Source of the DNA: Geobacter sp. SVR
GTDB lineage: Bacteria; Desulfobacterota; Desulfuromonadia; Geobacterales; Pseudopelobacteraceae
Assembly: GCF_016865365.1 (NCBI RefSeq)
Contig: NZ_AP024469.1
Coordinates: forward strand, 3,936,501-4,000,500
Length of the DNA stretch: 64,000 nucleotides
Direction: 5' to 3'
Below the pieces are notes generated by a model. It was not told the origin of the DNA, did not search any database, and saw nothing but the letters and a program-made list of their open reading frames with translations. Position 1 is the stretch's first letter. Each line of letters begins with the position of its first letter. A program made the position numbers and the translations under genes. Positions 24,130-33,477 of the stretch are shown one piece after another.

Positions 24130-26034
24130 ATGGGACTTCTGGGAAAAAATGCCTGCTCCACTCTTCAATCGATTCTGGCATGCATTGTCATTGTACTGCT
24201 TGCAGGTGCCCTGGCTGCCTGTGCTGCCTTCAGCGATCTGAAAAACAAGCTTTCCCTGCTCGCCGAGTCCCTCACCAGCATGAGATGCCTCGTGGCATCT
24301 GTTGCTCCCTGCCTCCCGTGCGGCATCAAGGCATCCGACGTCACCATCTGCTCGACCTCCGGAGTACCGCTGTTCCAGGCAAAGGAGTTGCGTACCCAGG
24401 TCAACCTGTTCCGATACCTGCGGAAGAATGGAAAACCAAGTGAACTTTTCGATACACTGGTCGGCGATCAGATCAAGCTGACCCTCATCCGGAATGAACG
24501 CGGAGAGTGGGAATTGCCCCGGCTGGCAAGTCCACGGAGAACCGGCAGTTCCGCACAGGGGGGTGAAGCTTCACCTCGTCATTTGATTTTCACGAACGTC
24601 ACCATCCTGGTCAAAACCGGGAAAGGAGAAGCAAGCCGCTTCTACAGGAGCGTGGAAGCCGATCTCGATCCCATCGAAAATATCGTAAACCTGAAGCTGG
24701 CCGGTATCAACGAGTCGGCCAGAATAGCGCTCGCAAAAGGAGCCGCCAAACGGTACGCACTACAGGCGGAGAACTTCTCGATGGCTCTCCTTGCGCCGGT
24801 GTCGTCGTTCCCTCTCCCCTTTGCAAACCTGACGCTAAACGGCATCTTGGGAGCGACCACAAGTGACGATCAGAACTTCGCCGTCCAAGGGAACGGCAGG
24901 CTAACGACACAAGGTCTCTGCAGCCGGGTGATATCTTCCAGAACGTTAGAGAGCTTCAGTCTGCCCTTTGCCCTGCAGGCCGTTCTTAACCGTTCCGGAA
25001 TTGAAAACATGATCGCAAAGATCAGCCTGGCAGGTGAAACTGCCACCATTCAGGGGGATGTGAAGGGCTGGGAAAAGCCAGTCATAGATCTGAAAATGAA
25101 CTTTTCCGGTTTCGCCTATGACGGCGCGATCTCCGCATTACCCCCGTCACTTCATCCCAGCCTGCCCGATATCAGGCTCTCCGGCAGCATGACCGGGACG
25201 TTCAGTTTGCATTTGGAAATGGAGAACCCCGACAGCCTGGATTACAGCTACACTGGCCACACGGATTCGGTGGAGATCCTGGACCTGGGACGGAAGATGG
25301 ATATCAATCGTCTCAAGGGCCCTTTTCTCCACAAGGTAAAGATGGATCCGGAGAAGGACATCTCGGTACTGCTCAGCCCGGACAACCCCGATTTCACACC
25401 CTACCGAAAAATACCCTTTTCGCTCATAAGTGCAGTGATGGTGGCAGAGGATCTCGGTTTCTTCTCGCACAGGGGGTTCAGCAAAACAGGCATCAGGGAC
25501 TCGTTGATCGAAAACCTGAAAGCTGGCAAGGTGGTGCGGGGGGCCAGCACCATCTCGATGCAACTGGCAAAGAATCTTTTCCTGTCGCCTGAAAGGACGT
25601 TAAGTCGGAAACTGGAGGAGGCGCTGATCACCGTCGCCATCGAGCAGAGCCTCGACAAGCGGCGGATACTGGAGATCTACCTGAATATTATCGAGTGGGG
25701 GAACGGCATTTACGGCATAGGCCCGGCTGCACGGTACTATTTCGGCAAAAGCCCCCAACAGCTATCACCGCGAGAGTCGGCCTTCCTGGCATCCATAATC
25801 GCCCGCCCGAAAGACTGGCGCCCCGATCCGTTTTCGAGGCTGGGCCAGGGGTGGCAGGAATACCTGCGGGTCATTCTCTGCAGGATGTATCGGATGGGTG
25901 CGGCCGACGTTGAAGATCTGCTTATCGCGGGTGTCTCTGGGGAGAGGATTGACAGTCTGACGGAAAAAGGAAGCGGGGAAGAGGATCGTGCGGATCCTCC
26001 CCCTCCAGTTCCCGATCCAGGGCGGGCTTTCTGA
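24130..26034 (+). CDS. GT51 peptidoglycan glycosyltransferase with AsmA-like N-terminal region
   Basis: 634 residues. Hydrophobic N-terminal anchor (about 13-35) ending ALAACAAF, which could be a lipobox. Residues about 50-400 are beta-rich and resemble AsmA-type or DUF3971-like regions (LTLIRNERGEWELPRL, GNGRLTTQG). The C-terminal part is a monofunctional glycosyltransferase: EDLGFFSHRGF with catalytic Glu440, RGASTISMQLAKNLFLS, RKLEEALITVAIEQ, KRRILEIYLNIIEWG and GIGPAARYYFGKSP. No transpeptidase domain. It would polymerise lipid II in the periplasm. The start has only a weak ribosome site; GAGGGGAGG lies 40 bases further upstream. Confidence 0.82.
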   Translation: MGLLGKNACSTLQSILACIVIVLLAGALAACAAFSDLKNKLSLLAESLTSMRCLVASVAPCLPCGIKASDVTICSTSGVPLFQAKELRTQVNLFRYLRKNGKPSELFDTLVGDQIKLTLIRNERGEWELPRLASPRRTGSSAQGGEASPRHLIFTNVTILVKTGKGEASRFYRSVEADLDPIENIVNLKLAGINESARIALAKGAAKRYALQAENFSMALLAPVSSFPLPFANLTLNGILGATTSDDQNFAVQGNGRLTTQGLCSRVISSRTLESFSLPFALQAVLNRSGIENMIAKISLAGETATIQGDVKGWEKPVIDLKMNFSGFAYDGAISALPPSLHPSLPDIRLSGSMTGTFSLHLEMENPDSLDYSYTGHTDSVEILDLGRKMDINRLKGPFLHKVKMDPEKDISVLLSPDNPDFTPYRKIPFSLISAVMVAEDLGFFSHRGFSKTGIRDSLIENLKAGKVVRGASTISMQLAKNLFLSPERTLSRKLEEALITVAIEQSLDKRRILEIYLNIIEWGNGIYGIGPAARYYFGKSPQQLSPRESAFLASIIARPKDWRPDPFSRLGQGWQEYLRVILCRMYRMGAADVEDLLIAGVSGERIDSLTEKGSGEEDRADPPPPVPDPGRAF

Positions 26035-26046
26035 CAGAACCTGAAA

Positions 26047-26119
26047 GGCCAACGGATTCAGCCCGTTGGCTGTTGCGGGAACAACAAAGGCGGCCGATTG
26101 GTCGCCTTTGATCTGACGA
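26047..26119. terminator. two hairpins between convergent genes
   Basis: GCCAACGG/CCGTTGGC at 26048-26070, then AAAGGCGGCC/GGTCGCCTTT at 26096-26119. Serves the GT51 gene (plus) and dus (minus). Confidence 0.65.
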
Positions 26120-26154
26120 ATGGGGTTTCCCCGGCTATTTCTCCGGTCCGCTTT

Positions 26155-27111
26155 TCAGCACAACCCGTCCAGGGCCGCTTCGAATGCCCGCAAGGTTTTA
26201 GCCCGCCTCAACTCCTTGAGCGGCTTTGCCAGTTCCGGATTATCCAAGTAGGCGATGATTTCCTTGATTTTATTCAGCACCTGTATATCGCCACAAAACA
26301 GCTGGCCATAACGGCTCAGCATCTCCCGCAAATAGCGGTCAAGCTCCGTGCTCCGTTCGTCCAGGCCGGGCTCGGGGCTCGCCTCACCTCGCAGGCGTCG
26401 AAACAGCAGCGGATCGGTAATCGCTCCCCGCCCCAGCATCAAACCGGCGACGCCGGTCTCCGCCAGCACCCGTTTGCCATCGGCAGTGGTGAGAATATCG
26501 CCGTTGGCAATCACCGGCAGCCGCGTCTCCCTCACCACCCGTGCGGTCACCCGATGATCGGCCTGTGCGTCATACTTCTGCACCACGGTGCGGGGATGCA
26601 GCACCAGGAAGTCCACGCCACTCGCCTCGAACAGCGGCAGCAGCGACAGGATCTGATCAGGATCGTCGTAGCCCGAACGGATCTTAACGGAGAATGAACC
26701 GCGGATCGCCTCCCGCAGGGCGGGGATGATCTCCGCTAGGTCGTCGGGGGAGCGCAGCATGCCCCCGCCGGTCAGGCCGCCACCCATGCGGCCATAGGGG
26801 CACCCCATGTTGAGGTTGATATGGCGGGCGCCGGCCTCCTGCGCGGTGCGGGCCGCCGCGACCAGCAGATCCCGGCCATGCCCCACCAGTTGCACCACCA
26901 GCGGCACGCCATCCTGCTCCGGGGAGATGTCCCGCACATCTGCCGGCAGGAGCGGACTTACCGCCCCAGCCTTGACCCGCATGAACTCGGTAAAGATGAC
27001 GTCGGGCCGGACCTGTTCGATGAAATAGCCGCGCAGGGCGCGGTTGGTAAGGCCCTGCATCGGTGCCAGCATCAGCGGGGTCGTGCCGGGCTGCCAGGGG
27101 AGCATGGTCAT
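26155..27111 (-). CDS. tRNA-dihydrouridine synthase
   Basis: 318 residues from ATG 27111. FMN-binding TIM barrel of the Dus family: MLAPMQGLTNRALRG near the N-terminus, NLNMGCPYGRMGGGLTGGG with the catalytic Cys104, VKIRSGYDD, VLHPRTVVQKYDAQADH, IANGDI and GLMLGRGAITDP. The YGRMGGG form after NMGCP is closer to DusC-like than DusB-like members; a separate dusB is at 49816. The frame is open to 27264 but that extension is not family-like. A frameshifted fragment of a homologous gene lies at 23465-23940. Confidence 0.87.
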   Translation of the reverse strand: MTMLPWQPGTTPLMLAPMQGLTNRALRGYFIEQVRPDVIFTEFMRVKAGAVSPLLPADVRDISPEQDGVPLVVQLVGHGRDLLVAAARTAQEAGARHINLNMGCPYGRMGGGLTGGGMLRSPDDLAEIIPALREAIRGSFSVKIRSGYDDPDQILSLLPLFEASGVDFLVLHPRTVVQKYDAQADHRVTARVVRETRLPVIANGDILTTADGKRVLAETGVAGLMLGRGAITDPLLFRRLRGEASPEPGLDERSTELDRYLREMLSRYGQLFCGDIQVLNKIKEIIAYLDNPELAKPLKELRRAKTLRAFEAALDGLC

Positions 27112-27226
27112 GCCAGCACCCTGATCGCCGTCTCCAGCGTTTTCTCCTGGCAGGTTTCGGAGCAGCTGATGTCGGTCAATGGGGTCTTCGCTTGGTAGAT
27201 AGTTGAGAGGAGGGGCATATGGAGGG

Positions 27227-27562
27227 TCAGAGCCGGTTGGCCTCGTTCTTGTGATACACGTCAAAGAAGATGACGCTGTTGTCCGCCACTTGGTCGCAGA
27301 AGCCGCAGGCGTTGACCAGCTTCCGCCCTTCCTTGCGGCACAGCGAGCACCAGTGATAAATCAGTCGGTAATCACGGCGGCCGACGTACTTCTTCAGCCG
27401 GCCATGGTATTCACCGTGCATCCAGCCGTCGGCATCGGACGGGTTGTCCAGAAGCCGGCCGATGACCTCGAGAATCCGGTCATGCCCGGGCGGATCGTGC
27501 TTTTCGATCTTGTGCAGCTTGCCGCTGAAATGCGGTGTGGGGAAATAGCAGAATTGGGACAT
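27227..27562 (-). CDS. RelE-like small protein with two CxxC pairs
   Basis: 111 residues. GWMHGEYHGRLKKYVGRRDYRLIYHW is the core strand pattern of RelE/ParE-type ribonuclease folds (gyrase or ribosome toxins), and VIFFDVYHKNE the last strand. Between them is an insertion with CSLC (72, 75) and CGFC (86, 89), likely a zinc knuckle, which is not part of canonical RelE. No antitoxin gene is adjacent; dus lies 116 bases downstream and vapC upstream. It may be a toxin, or a domesticated RelE-fold protein. Confidence 0.6.
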   Translation of the reverse strand: MSQFCYFPTPHFSGKLHKIEKHDPPGHDRILEVIGRLLDNPSDADGWMHGEYHGRLKKYVGRRDYRLIYHWCSLCRKEGRKLVNACGFCDQVADNSVIFFDVYHKNEANRL

Positions 27563-27603
27563 GAATTACCTGCGCATAGGTAGTTTAAATCAAGGCTGTA
27601 TCA

Positions 27604-28023
27604 TTACTCCCACGGATTCCACACGCGTGCACCGCAACGTTCCATATCACTGACATTGCGCGTCACCACCACCAGGCCATGGGCTGCAGCCGTGGCAGCA
27701 ATCAGTGCGTCCATGACCGGCAGCTTTTCGCCGTTTCGTTCCGCTTCCCCCTGCTGTCGTCCCCAGCATAGCGCTGTCGCCAGGTCGAGGTCCAGGATCC
27801 GCCCGGTAAAACGCTCCACCAAGTCGAGCGTGACCCATGCCTGCAGCTCATCCTTCTTGGCACCGTTCGGAAGTTTGCTGATACCCTTCTGCAACTCCCC
27901 CACGTTCAGCACACTCAGAAAGAGCTTTTGTTCGTCCTGCTCGTCCAGCCACCTGACTACCGACGGGTTTGGCTCTTTTTTTACCAGTTCTGAAATCAGA
28001 CAGGTATCGAGCAGATATTTCAC
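27604..28023 (-). CDS. vapC: PIN-domain toxin, VapC/FitB type
   Basis: 139 residues. PIN-domain acidic residues are in place: LLDTCLISEL (Asp6), LNVGELQKGI (Glu in second motif), MDALIAATAAAH and VTRNVSDMERCG. Such proteins are Mg-dependent endoribonucleases. The ATG overlaps the upstream antitoxin stop by 4 bases, the standard toxin-antitoxin arrangement. Confidence 0.88.
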   Translation of the reverse strand: MKYLLDTCLISELVKKEPNPSVVRWLDEQDEQKLFLSVLNVGELQKGISKLPNGAKKDELQAWVTLDLVERFTGRILDLDLATALCWGRQQGEAERNGEKLPVMDALIAATAAAHGLVVVTRNVSDMERCGARVWNPWE

Positions 28024-28301
28024 AGCTCAACCTCCCTGGAGAGGTCGGCGCTGCGGCTGACATCCAGCTCTACATCGTGCAAAGGGGATTGGCGGAAGAA
28101 TTGCGACAGGCCCGTGTGCGGCCTGGTCAGGTTGCGGTACTCATCAAAAGAAAGCAGAACGGCTGCCGGTTTGCCCCGCAAGGTAATTGTCTGCGGACCA
28201 TCATGTAGCGCCTGATCGACCACCTGGCTCAGACGATTTTTAGCTTCCTGGAGCTGCCATTCCCGGTCATGCGACGAACGGTCCTTTTTATTTGTTTTCA
28301 T
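28020..28301 (-). CDS. Phd/YefM family antitoxin
   Basis: 93 residues. WQLQEAKNRLSQVVDQALHDGPQTI and LRGKPAAVLLSFDEYRNL form the Phd/YefM DNA-binding domain; the C-terminal tail (FRQSPLHDVELDVSRSADLS) should wrap the VapC toxin. Upstream of vapC with a 4-base overlap. A short inverted sequence CTAGCTAGACTGTCTAGCTA at about 28315-28334 in the promoter is a likely autoregulatory operator. Confidence 0.87.
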   Translation of the reverse strand: MKTNKKDRSSHDREWQLQEAKNRLSQVVDQALHDGPQTITLRGKPAAVLLSFDEYRNLTRPHTGLSQFFRQSPLHDVELDVSRSADLSREVEL

Positions 28302-28314
28302 GGGCGACCCCCAT

Positions 28315-28334
28315 CTAGCTAGACTGTCTAGCTA
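28315..28334. promoter_or_regulatory. palindromic operator candidate for the phd-vapC operon
   Basis: TAGCTAGACTGTCTAGCTA is a near-perfect palindrome immediately upstream of the antitoxin gene, the usual location for an antitoxin-bound operator. Confidence 0.55.
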
Positions 28335-28398
28335 TAAAAATAACATGACCGGGTAGCGCTGCAAACATAAATAATTCCGGTGGAGTTTAATTATTTGC

Positions 28399-28707
28399 TC
28401 ACGCCGCCTTGCGATTTTTTTCCATCTCCCGCCGAAGGATGGCGTTGAGCCGCGTTTGATACCCCTTGCCACCACGCTTGAGCCAGCTGACAACATCCGC
28501 ATCCAGCCTGACAGTAACCGACTCCTTGACAGGGCGGTAGAACTTGCCCACCTCAAAACCGCTGAAGTCGGTGATTTCCGGAATGTCTGAATAATCAATT
28601 TCATCGTCCGGGCGCTCGGCGAGCCTCTTCAGGTTTTCACACTGTGCCTCCGTCAATTTTGGGATACCTTTGACCCTGACAATATTTTCAGAAACTCCCT
28701 TTTTCAT
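28399..28707 (-). CDS. brnA: BrnA family antitoxin
   Basis: 102 residues from ATG 28707 (GGGAGC upstream). The BrnA pattern is present: DYSDIPEITDFSGFEVGKFYRP, then the ribbon-helix-helix part VTVRLDADVVSWLKRGGKG and YQTRLNAILRREM. It would bind the BrnT toxin and the operon promoter. The start overlaps the end of brnT by about 20 bases. Confidence 0.85.
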   Translation of the reverse strand: MKKGVSENIVRVKGIPKLTEAQCENLKRLAERPDDEIDYSDIPEITDFSGFEVGKFYRPVKESVTVRLDADVVSWLKRGGKGYQTRLNAILRREMEKNRKAA

Positions 28708-28968
28708 AGTGCTCCCTTTCCTGCCTGCTGGCCCTTCTCGCGGATATGATCCTGACAACGACTTCGTCTGCTTCATGGTAGGTGTGCGCCACAAACAGCA
28801 ACAGTATGCGGCCCTCGGAATATCCTATGGACTGCCATCGACCATCTGCGTCAACCCGACTCTGCATCAACGGATCGTCAAAAACCGTGATTGCCGATTC
28901 AAAGTCGATTCCGTGCTTTGCCCTGTTGCTTCGGTTCTTGTTCTCATCCCACTCGAAGATCGTGGCAT
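28688..28968 (-). pseudogene. brnT: BrnT family toxin, start codon out of frame
   Basis: The BrnT frame reads IFEWDENKNRSNRAKHGIDF, SAITVFDD, RWQSIGYSEGRILLLFVAHT and VVRIISARRASRQEREHYEKG, which is a full toxin. The upstream ATG at 28968 is one base out of frame (ATGCC-ACG), and an in-frame TAA lies at 28976-28978 with no ATG, GTG or TTG between it and the conserved start. The first in-frame ATG gives only 60 residues. So the toxin looks inactivated by a one-base loss, unless a rare start is used or there is a sequencing error. Confidence 0.72.
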
Positions 28969-29019
28969 ACCCACATTATGTACATACAATTGTGTAAATA
29001 CAATACAAATTTCCGGCAC

Positions 29020-29048
29020 GAAAAAGGGCGCCCTCACGGGCGCCCTTA
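29020..29048 (-). terminator. dapL terminator
   Basis: AAGGGCGCCC-TCAC-GGGCGCCCTT with a T tract on the minus strand, 5 bases after the dapL stop. Confidence 0.85.
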
Positions 29049-29052
29049 GTGT

Positions 29053-30285
29053 TTACTTGAGGTTTTTCTTGATCCTCTCGACAGCCTCTATCACATTCTC
29101 GCGATGCCCGAAGGCCGACAAGCGGAAGAACCCTTCCCCGCTGGGGCCGAAGCCGCTACCGGGGGTGCCGACCACGTTGCATTCGGTCAGGAGCTTGTCG
29201 AAGAAGTCCCAGGAGCTCATGCCCCCCGGCGTCTTGAGCCAGATGTAGGGGGCGTCAACGCCGCCGTAGACCGTCAGACCGGCTTCCTTCAAGCCTTCGC
29301 GAATAATGCGGGCGTTCTCCATGTAGTAGTCGATGATCTCCCTGGTTTCCTTCCACCCCTCCTCCGAGTACACGGCAGCGGCAGCGCGCTGGACCGGGTA
29401 AGAGGCGCCGTTGAACTTGGTGGTGGTGCGGCGCAACCAGAGCTTATTGAAGCTGTAGCGCTCGCCCGTACTGGTGGTGCCCATCACCTCTTCCGGTACG
29501 ACCACCAAGCCGCAGCGCACGCCGGTGAAGCCGGCGGTCTTGGAGAAGGAGCGGAACTCGATGGCGCACTTCTTGGCCCCTTCGATCTCGTAGATCGAAT
29601 GCGGGATTTCCGGGTTGGTGATGAAGGCCTCGTAGGCGGCATCGAAGAAGATCACGGCGTCGTTGGCCAGGGCGTAGTCGACCCACTTCTTCAGCTCGGC
29701 TTTGGAAGCCACGGTGCCAGTGGGGTTGTTGGGGAAGCAGAGGTAGATGATGTCCACCTTCTGCGTGGGCAGCGACGGGATAAAGCCGTTGGCCTCATTG
29801 CAGGGCAGGTAGACGATGTTCTGGTAGTAGCCCTTCTCGTCCGCCTCGCCGGTGCGGCCGATCATCACGTTGGTGTCGTTGTAGACCGGGTAGACCGGGT
29901 CGCCGATGGCCACCACGTTGTCCATGGCAAAAATGTCCAGGATGTTGGCGCAGTCGCACTTGGAGCCGTCGGAGATGAACATCTCCTCGGTCTTGAGATC
30001 CACACCCAGCGGCTTGTAGGACTTCTCGATAATGGCGTTGATCAGCCAGTCATAGCCCTGCTCCGGGCCGTAGCCGGCAAATTTGTCGGTGGTGGCCAGG
30101 TCGTCCACGGCGGCGTGGAAGGCCTTCAGCACGGCCGGAGCCAGGGGGCGGGTCACGTCGCCGATGCCCAGGCGGATCACCTTGGCGCTGGGGTTGGCCT
30201 CGGCAAAGGCGCGCACGCGGCGGCCGATTTCGGGAAAGAGGTAGCCTGCTTTCAGTTTCAGGTAGTTGTCGTTGATCTTTGCCAT
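29053..30285 (-). CDS. dapL: LL-diaminopimelate aminotransferase
   Basis: 410 residues. Converts tetrahydrodipicolinate to LL-diaminopimelate in one step. Fold-type I PLP enzyme with [21 protein letters not shown], the Schiff-base Lys249 in [12 protein letters not shown], and the DapL-type N-terminus ([17 protein letters not shown]). Last gene of a minus-strand run that also holds dapA and dapB; 46 bases after the diguanylate cyclase. Its presence implies the diaminopimelate aminotransferase variant of lysine synthesis used by Geobacter and relatives. Confidence 0.93.
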   Translation of the reverse strand: MAKINDNYLKLKAGYLFPEIGRRVRAFAEANPSAKVIRLGIGDVTRPLAPAVLKAFHAAVDDLATTDKFAGYGPEQGYDWLINAIIEKSYKPLGVDLKTEEMFISDGSKCDCANILDIFAMDNVVAIGDPVYPVYNDTNVMIGRTGEADEKGYYQNIVYLPCNEANGFIPSLPTQKVDIIYLCFPNNPTGTVASKAELKKWVDYALANDAVIFFDAAYEAFITNPEIPHSIYEIEGAKKCAIEFRSFSKTAGFTGVRCGLVVVPEEVMGTTSTGERYSFNKLWLRRTTTKFNGASYPVQRAAAAVYSEEGWKETREIIDYYMENARIIREGLKEAGLTVYGGVDAPYIWLKTPGGMSSWDFFDKLLTECNVVGTPGSGFGPSGEGFFRLSAFGHRENVIEAVERIKKNLK

Positions 30286-30331
30286 GGTGCGGTGAATCCT
30301 CCTTGAATGGTCGTAGTGGTATTCGAAACAG

Positions 30332-31921
30332 CTAAAGCTGTGCTTCCTTTTCGGTCATCTTGCGGCTGACCTTGTCCAGGTACATCTGCTGGTCCGCATG
30401 CCGGATGGTCGCTTCCAGGTCGTCCGGGTTTTCGGCGGTGGAGCAGCCGAGCGAGATGGAGATGGGAAAGTCCTGCTCCTGGGAGTCGCAGCGGTCGGCA
30501 ATGCTCCTGACTCGCTTCATGGCGATCTCCGCCTGGGCGGCATCCAGTCCCGGCAGGAGCACCGCGAATTCGTCGCCGCCGATGCGGGCCACCACATCCT
30601 CGGCCCGAAAGGCTTCCAGCAGTATCCAGGCGGTGGCCTTGATCAGTTTGTCCCCCACGGAATGACCGTGGGTGTCGTTGAACATCTTGAGATCGTCGAT
30701 ATCAGCCAGCACCACCGACACCGGCGCCATGCGCCCCGCGGAGAGCCGCTTCACTTCTGCATCGAAAAAACCGCGGTTGTAAAGCCCCGAAAGGGCGTCA
30801 TGGGTGCTGAAATGCAGGAGCTGTTCACTCTTCCTGTCGTACTCCTGGATCATGCTGTTGAAGGTCTTGGCCAGCAACCCGATCTCGTCGCGGCTGTCCA
30901 GCCGGAAAAGCCGGTCCGCGCCATTCTTGAGAGAGATCTCCTTCACGTGCCGGGCAAACTGCACCAAGGCCTCGGTAAAGCTGCCCATCATCAGGCGGAT
31001 CACCAGAATGCTCAGCAGGGCGCTGGTCAGGACCGCCCCGATGCAGTATTTCTCGGCACGGTAGATCGGCTGGTAGACCTCGGAGAGCGGGATGTTGGCC
31101 CCCAGCACCCAGTCGGTCGTCTTCAGTTTCTTGAAAAACGACAGAGCATGCATGCCGCGGGAGTTGACATTCTCTTCCCCTCCCTCAAACCCCTTCAACG
31201 CCCGGTCCAGCAGCTTGTTGGCGCCGGGGGGCACCTTGTCCGCCATGATCCGTGTCTGGTCCGGGTGCATGATCACGAAGCGCTCGGGGGAAAAGAGGAA
31301 AAGGTAGCCGCTGGTTCCGATGCGGGTGGTTGCCAGTTCACCGAGGAAATTGGGGCGCAGAAGGCTCACCCCGCCGCTCAGCACTGCCACCAGCCTGCCG
31401 CTTTTGTCACGCACCGGAGCGGTAAAGGCCACTACCGGCACATTGGGGGCCACCACCGGCAGAAAGGGAGACGAGATCACCGGCTTGCCGGTCTCGAGGG
31501 TCCGCCTGAAGTACTCCCGGAAGGAGAGATCCCTGCCGAGCAGGTCGAACCTGCCCACGGACTGGGCCAGAACACGCCCCTGGGGGGAAAGGAGGTACAG
31601 CCCGTTGTCGAACAGGGTCTCGATGCCCTGCAGGCGTTTGAAATCCGCATCCGGTGTCAGGGGGGTGTTGATCCGTGCGGCAGCGGCCACAATGGCCTGT
31701 TGGGTGTTGATCAGCTTGTCGTCCACATCCTGGGCAACCAGCCGCATCAGAGTCATCTGCTGGGTGGAAATGGTCTGCTTGAGTTCCCGCTTGAAGTAGA
31801 GCATGAAGAGCATCGCCAGAAGCGACAAAAGCAGGATGACAAAGGCGCAGACAGCCATTGTCATCCTGAAGGTGATGCTGTGTCGCCTGAGTGGAACGAT
31901 GCTATTCATGCCCTGGTACAT
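30332..31921 (-). CDS. dCACHE-HAMP-GGDEF diguanylate cyclase
   Basis: 529 residues. Membrane span at about 20-45, periplasmic dCACHE (about 50-290), second span (about 295-315), HAMP-like linker, coiled coil, then GGDEF domain (about 375-529) with the intact motif [12 protein letters not shown] and an inhibitory RxxD site (RAED) five residues before it. It should make c-di-GMP on sensing a small extracytoplasmic ligand. Start at ATG 31921; a TTG at 31957 and ATG at 31909 are alternatives. It lies between metQ and dapL on the same strand. Confidence 0.87.
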   Translation of the reverse strand: MYQGMNSIVPLRRHSITFRMTMAVCAFVILLLSLLAMLFMLYFKRELKQTISTQQMTLMRLVAQDVDDKLINTQQAIVAAAARINTPLTPDADFKRLQGIETLFDNGLYLLSPQGRVLAQSVGRFDLLGRDLSFREYFRRTLETGKPVISSPFLPVVAPNVPVVAFTAPVRDKSGRLVAVLSGGVSLLRPNFLGELATTRIGTSGYLFLFSPERFVIMHPDQTRIMADKVPPGANKLLDRALKGFEGGEENVNSRGMHALSFFKKLKTTDWVLGANIPLSEVYQPIYRAEKYCIGAVLTSALLSILVIRLMMGSFTEALVQFARHVKEISLKNGADRLFRLDSRDEIGLLAKTFNSMIQEYDRKSEQLLHFSTHDALSGLYNRGFFDAEVKRLSAGRMAPVSVVLADIDDLKMFNDTHGHSVGDKLIKATAWILLEAFRAEDVVARIGGDEFAVLLPGLDAAQAEIAMKRVRSIADRCDSQEQDFPISISLGCSTAENPDDLEATIRHADQQMYLDKVSRKMTEKEAQL

Positions 31922-31937
31922 TTCTCGATCGAGGTAG

Positions 31938-31963
31938 GGGACGTTGCCCGAGGACAACGTCCC
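31938..31963. repeat. 9-bp-stem hairpin between metQ and the diguanylate cyclase
   Basis: GGGACGTTG/CAACGTCCC around an 8-base loop, without T tract. May act as an attenuator, an mRNA end or an operator. Confidence 0.5.
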
Positions 31964-31998
31964 TGCCGATGGAAGTAGACCGTGTTGCGCGCCGAATG

Positions 31999-32805
31999 TC
32001 AGAAAACCGGTATTACGGAGCCTTTGTATTTGTCTTCGATAAACTTCTTAACCGCATCGCTCTTCAAGGCTTCAATCAGCGCTTTGATCTCAGGGCGGTT
32101 TTCATCGCCGGTCCGCACAGCGATGATGTTGGCAAAGGTGGATGCGGCCAGGGATTCTTTTTCTTCCTTTGCCAGGGCATTGGCGGCAACGCTCAGGTTG
32201 GCCAGCAGGGCGTAGTTGCCGTTGATTACCGCAAAATCGACATCAGGCAACGAACGGGTAAGCTGCGCTGCTTCCAGTTCCTTTATCTGGATATGCTTCG
32301 GATTCTCGACGATATCTGCTGCCGTGGCCTTGAGGCCCGCATCGGGCTTCAGCTTGATCAGTTTCAGGGTTTCCAGCAGCAGCAGGGCGCGGGCCTCGTT
32401 CGTCGTGTCGTTCGGCACGGCAATGACCGCCCCATCCTTCATGTCAGCCAGTGCTTTTGTTTTACCGGGGTAGATGCCCAGCGGCTCATAGTGGATCGCT
32501 GCAGCCGATGCGAGGCTGGTCTTGTTGTTTTTGTTGAAGTCGTCCAGATAGGGCTTATGCTGGAAATAGTTGGCATCCAGCTCCTTGTTCTGCAGCGCCA
32601 GATTGGGCTGGACATAATCGGTAAACTCTTTTATTTCCAGCTGGTATCCTTTTTCCTTAAGCGCCTTGCCGGCCACGCCGAGAATTTCGGCATGCGGTGC
32701 CGGAGAGGCTCCGACCACTATCTTCCCGGCGCTCTTCTGCTTGCATCCGGTCAAAACTACGAACGACATCAAAGAAATCAACACTACCGTCGCTACTTTT
32801 GTCAC
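31999..32805 (-). CDS. metQ: MetQ/NlpA family substrate-binding lipoprotein
   Basis: 268 residues. Lipobox VLTGC (Cys21); NlpA-family signature KIVVGASPAPHAEIL, ELDANYFQHKPYLDDFN and GIYPGKTKALADMKDGAVIAVP. Binds methionine (or a related amino acid) for the MetNI importer. 15 bases after metI on the same strand. Confidence 0.9.
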   Translation of the reverse strand: MTKVATVVLISLMSFVVLTGCKQKSAGKIVVGASPAPHAEILGVAGKALKEKGYQLEIKEFTDYVQPNLALQNKELDANYFQHKPYLDDFNKNNKTSLASAAAIHYEPLGIYPGKTKALADMKDGAVIAVPNDTTNEARALLLLETLKLIKLKPDAGLKATAADIVENPKHIQIKELEAAQLTRSLPDVDFAVINGNYALLANLSVAANALAKEEKESLAASTFANIIAVRTGDENRPEIKALIEALKSDAVKKFIEDKYKGSVIPVF

Positions 32806-32820
32806 CTGTTTGTCTCCTTT

Positions 32821-33477
32821 TTATCTTCTTCTATCCTGCTTCCGGGAAATTTTCATCCCCATGTCCTGAAAAATCTGCACGACCACGATCAGCAAGACGA
32901 CCGTGGCGATCATGATGTCGTTCTGATAGCGGTAATATCCGTACCGTATGGCAATGTCCCCAAGTCCTCCTCCACCGACAATACCTGCCATGGCGGAATA
33001 GCCGAGAATCGTTGTCGTGGCGATGGCGCCCCCCAGTATCAGCGACGGTTTCGCTTCGGGTATCATCACCTTGGTAATGATCTCGAAAGGGGTTGCGCCC
33101 ATGGATAAGGCCGCCTCGATAATGCCCTTATCCACCTCTTTTATGGACGATTCCACCAGCCTGGCCACGAACGGAGCAGCCGCAATTATCAGCGGAACCA
33201 CGGTGGCTGTCGAACCGATGGTCGTCCCGGTTATGAATCTGGTTATCGGCAGCACCGCGATCAGCAAAATCAGAAAGGGAACGGATCTGGTCAAATTTAC
33301 CAGTATATTCAGGATCTTGTTCAGGACGGGACGGGGCAGAATGCTTCCTTCTGCCGAAACGACCAGGATTATGCCCAGCGGCAGGCCGAGGAGATATGCC
33401 GCACTTGTCGAAAACACCGTCATATAGAGTGTTTCCAGCAGGCCCTTGGCTATCATTGCGACAGTAGCACTATCCAT
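32821..33477 (-). CDS. metI: MetI family ABC transporter permease
   Basis: 218 residues from ATG 33477, five membrane spans. FLILLIAVLPITRFITGTTIG and VESSIKEVDKGIIEAALSMGAT contain the permease coupling motif that docks on MetN. The start overlaps the metN stop by 8 bases. Confidence 0.9.
   Translation of the reverse strand: MDSATVAMIAKGLLETLYMTVFSTSAAYLLGLPLGIILVVSAEGSILPRPVLNKILNILVNLTRSVPFLILLIAVLPITRFITGTTIGSTATVVPLIIAAAPFVARLVESSIKEVDKGIIEAALSMGATPFEIITKVMIPEAKPSLILGGAIATTTILGYSAMAGIVGGGGLGDIAIRYGYYRYQNDIMIATVVLLIVVVQIFQDMGMKISRKQDRRR

Noticed and set aside
29104-30306. 400-residue plus-strand frame opposite dapL
   Set aside because: Long GC-rich antisense frame; dapL on the minus strand carries all catalytic motifs.
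30398-31978. 526-residue plus-strand frame opposite the diguanylate cyclase
   Set aside because: Antisense frame caused by high third-position GC; no domain pattern.
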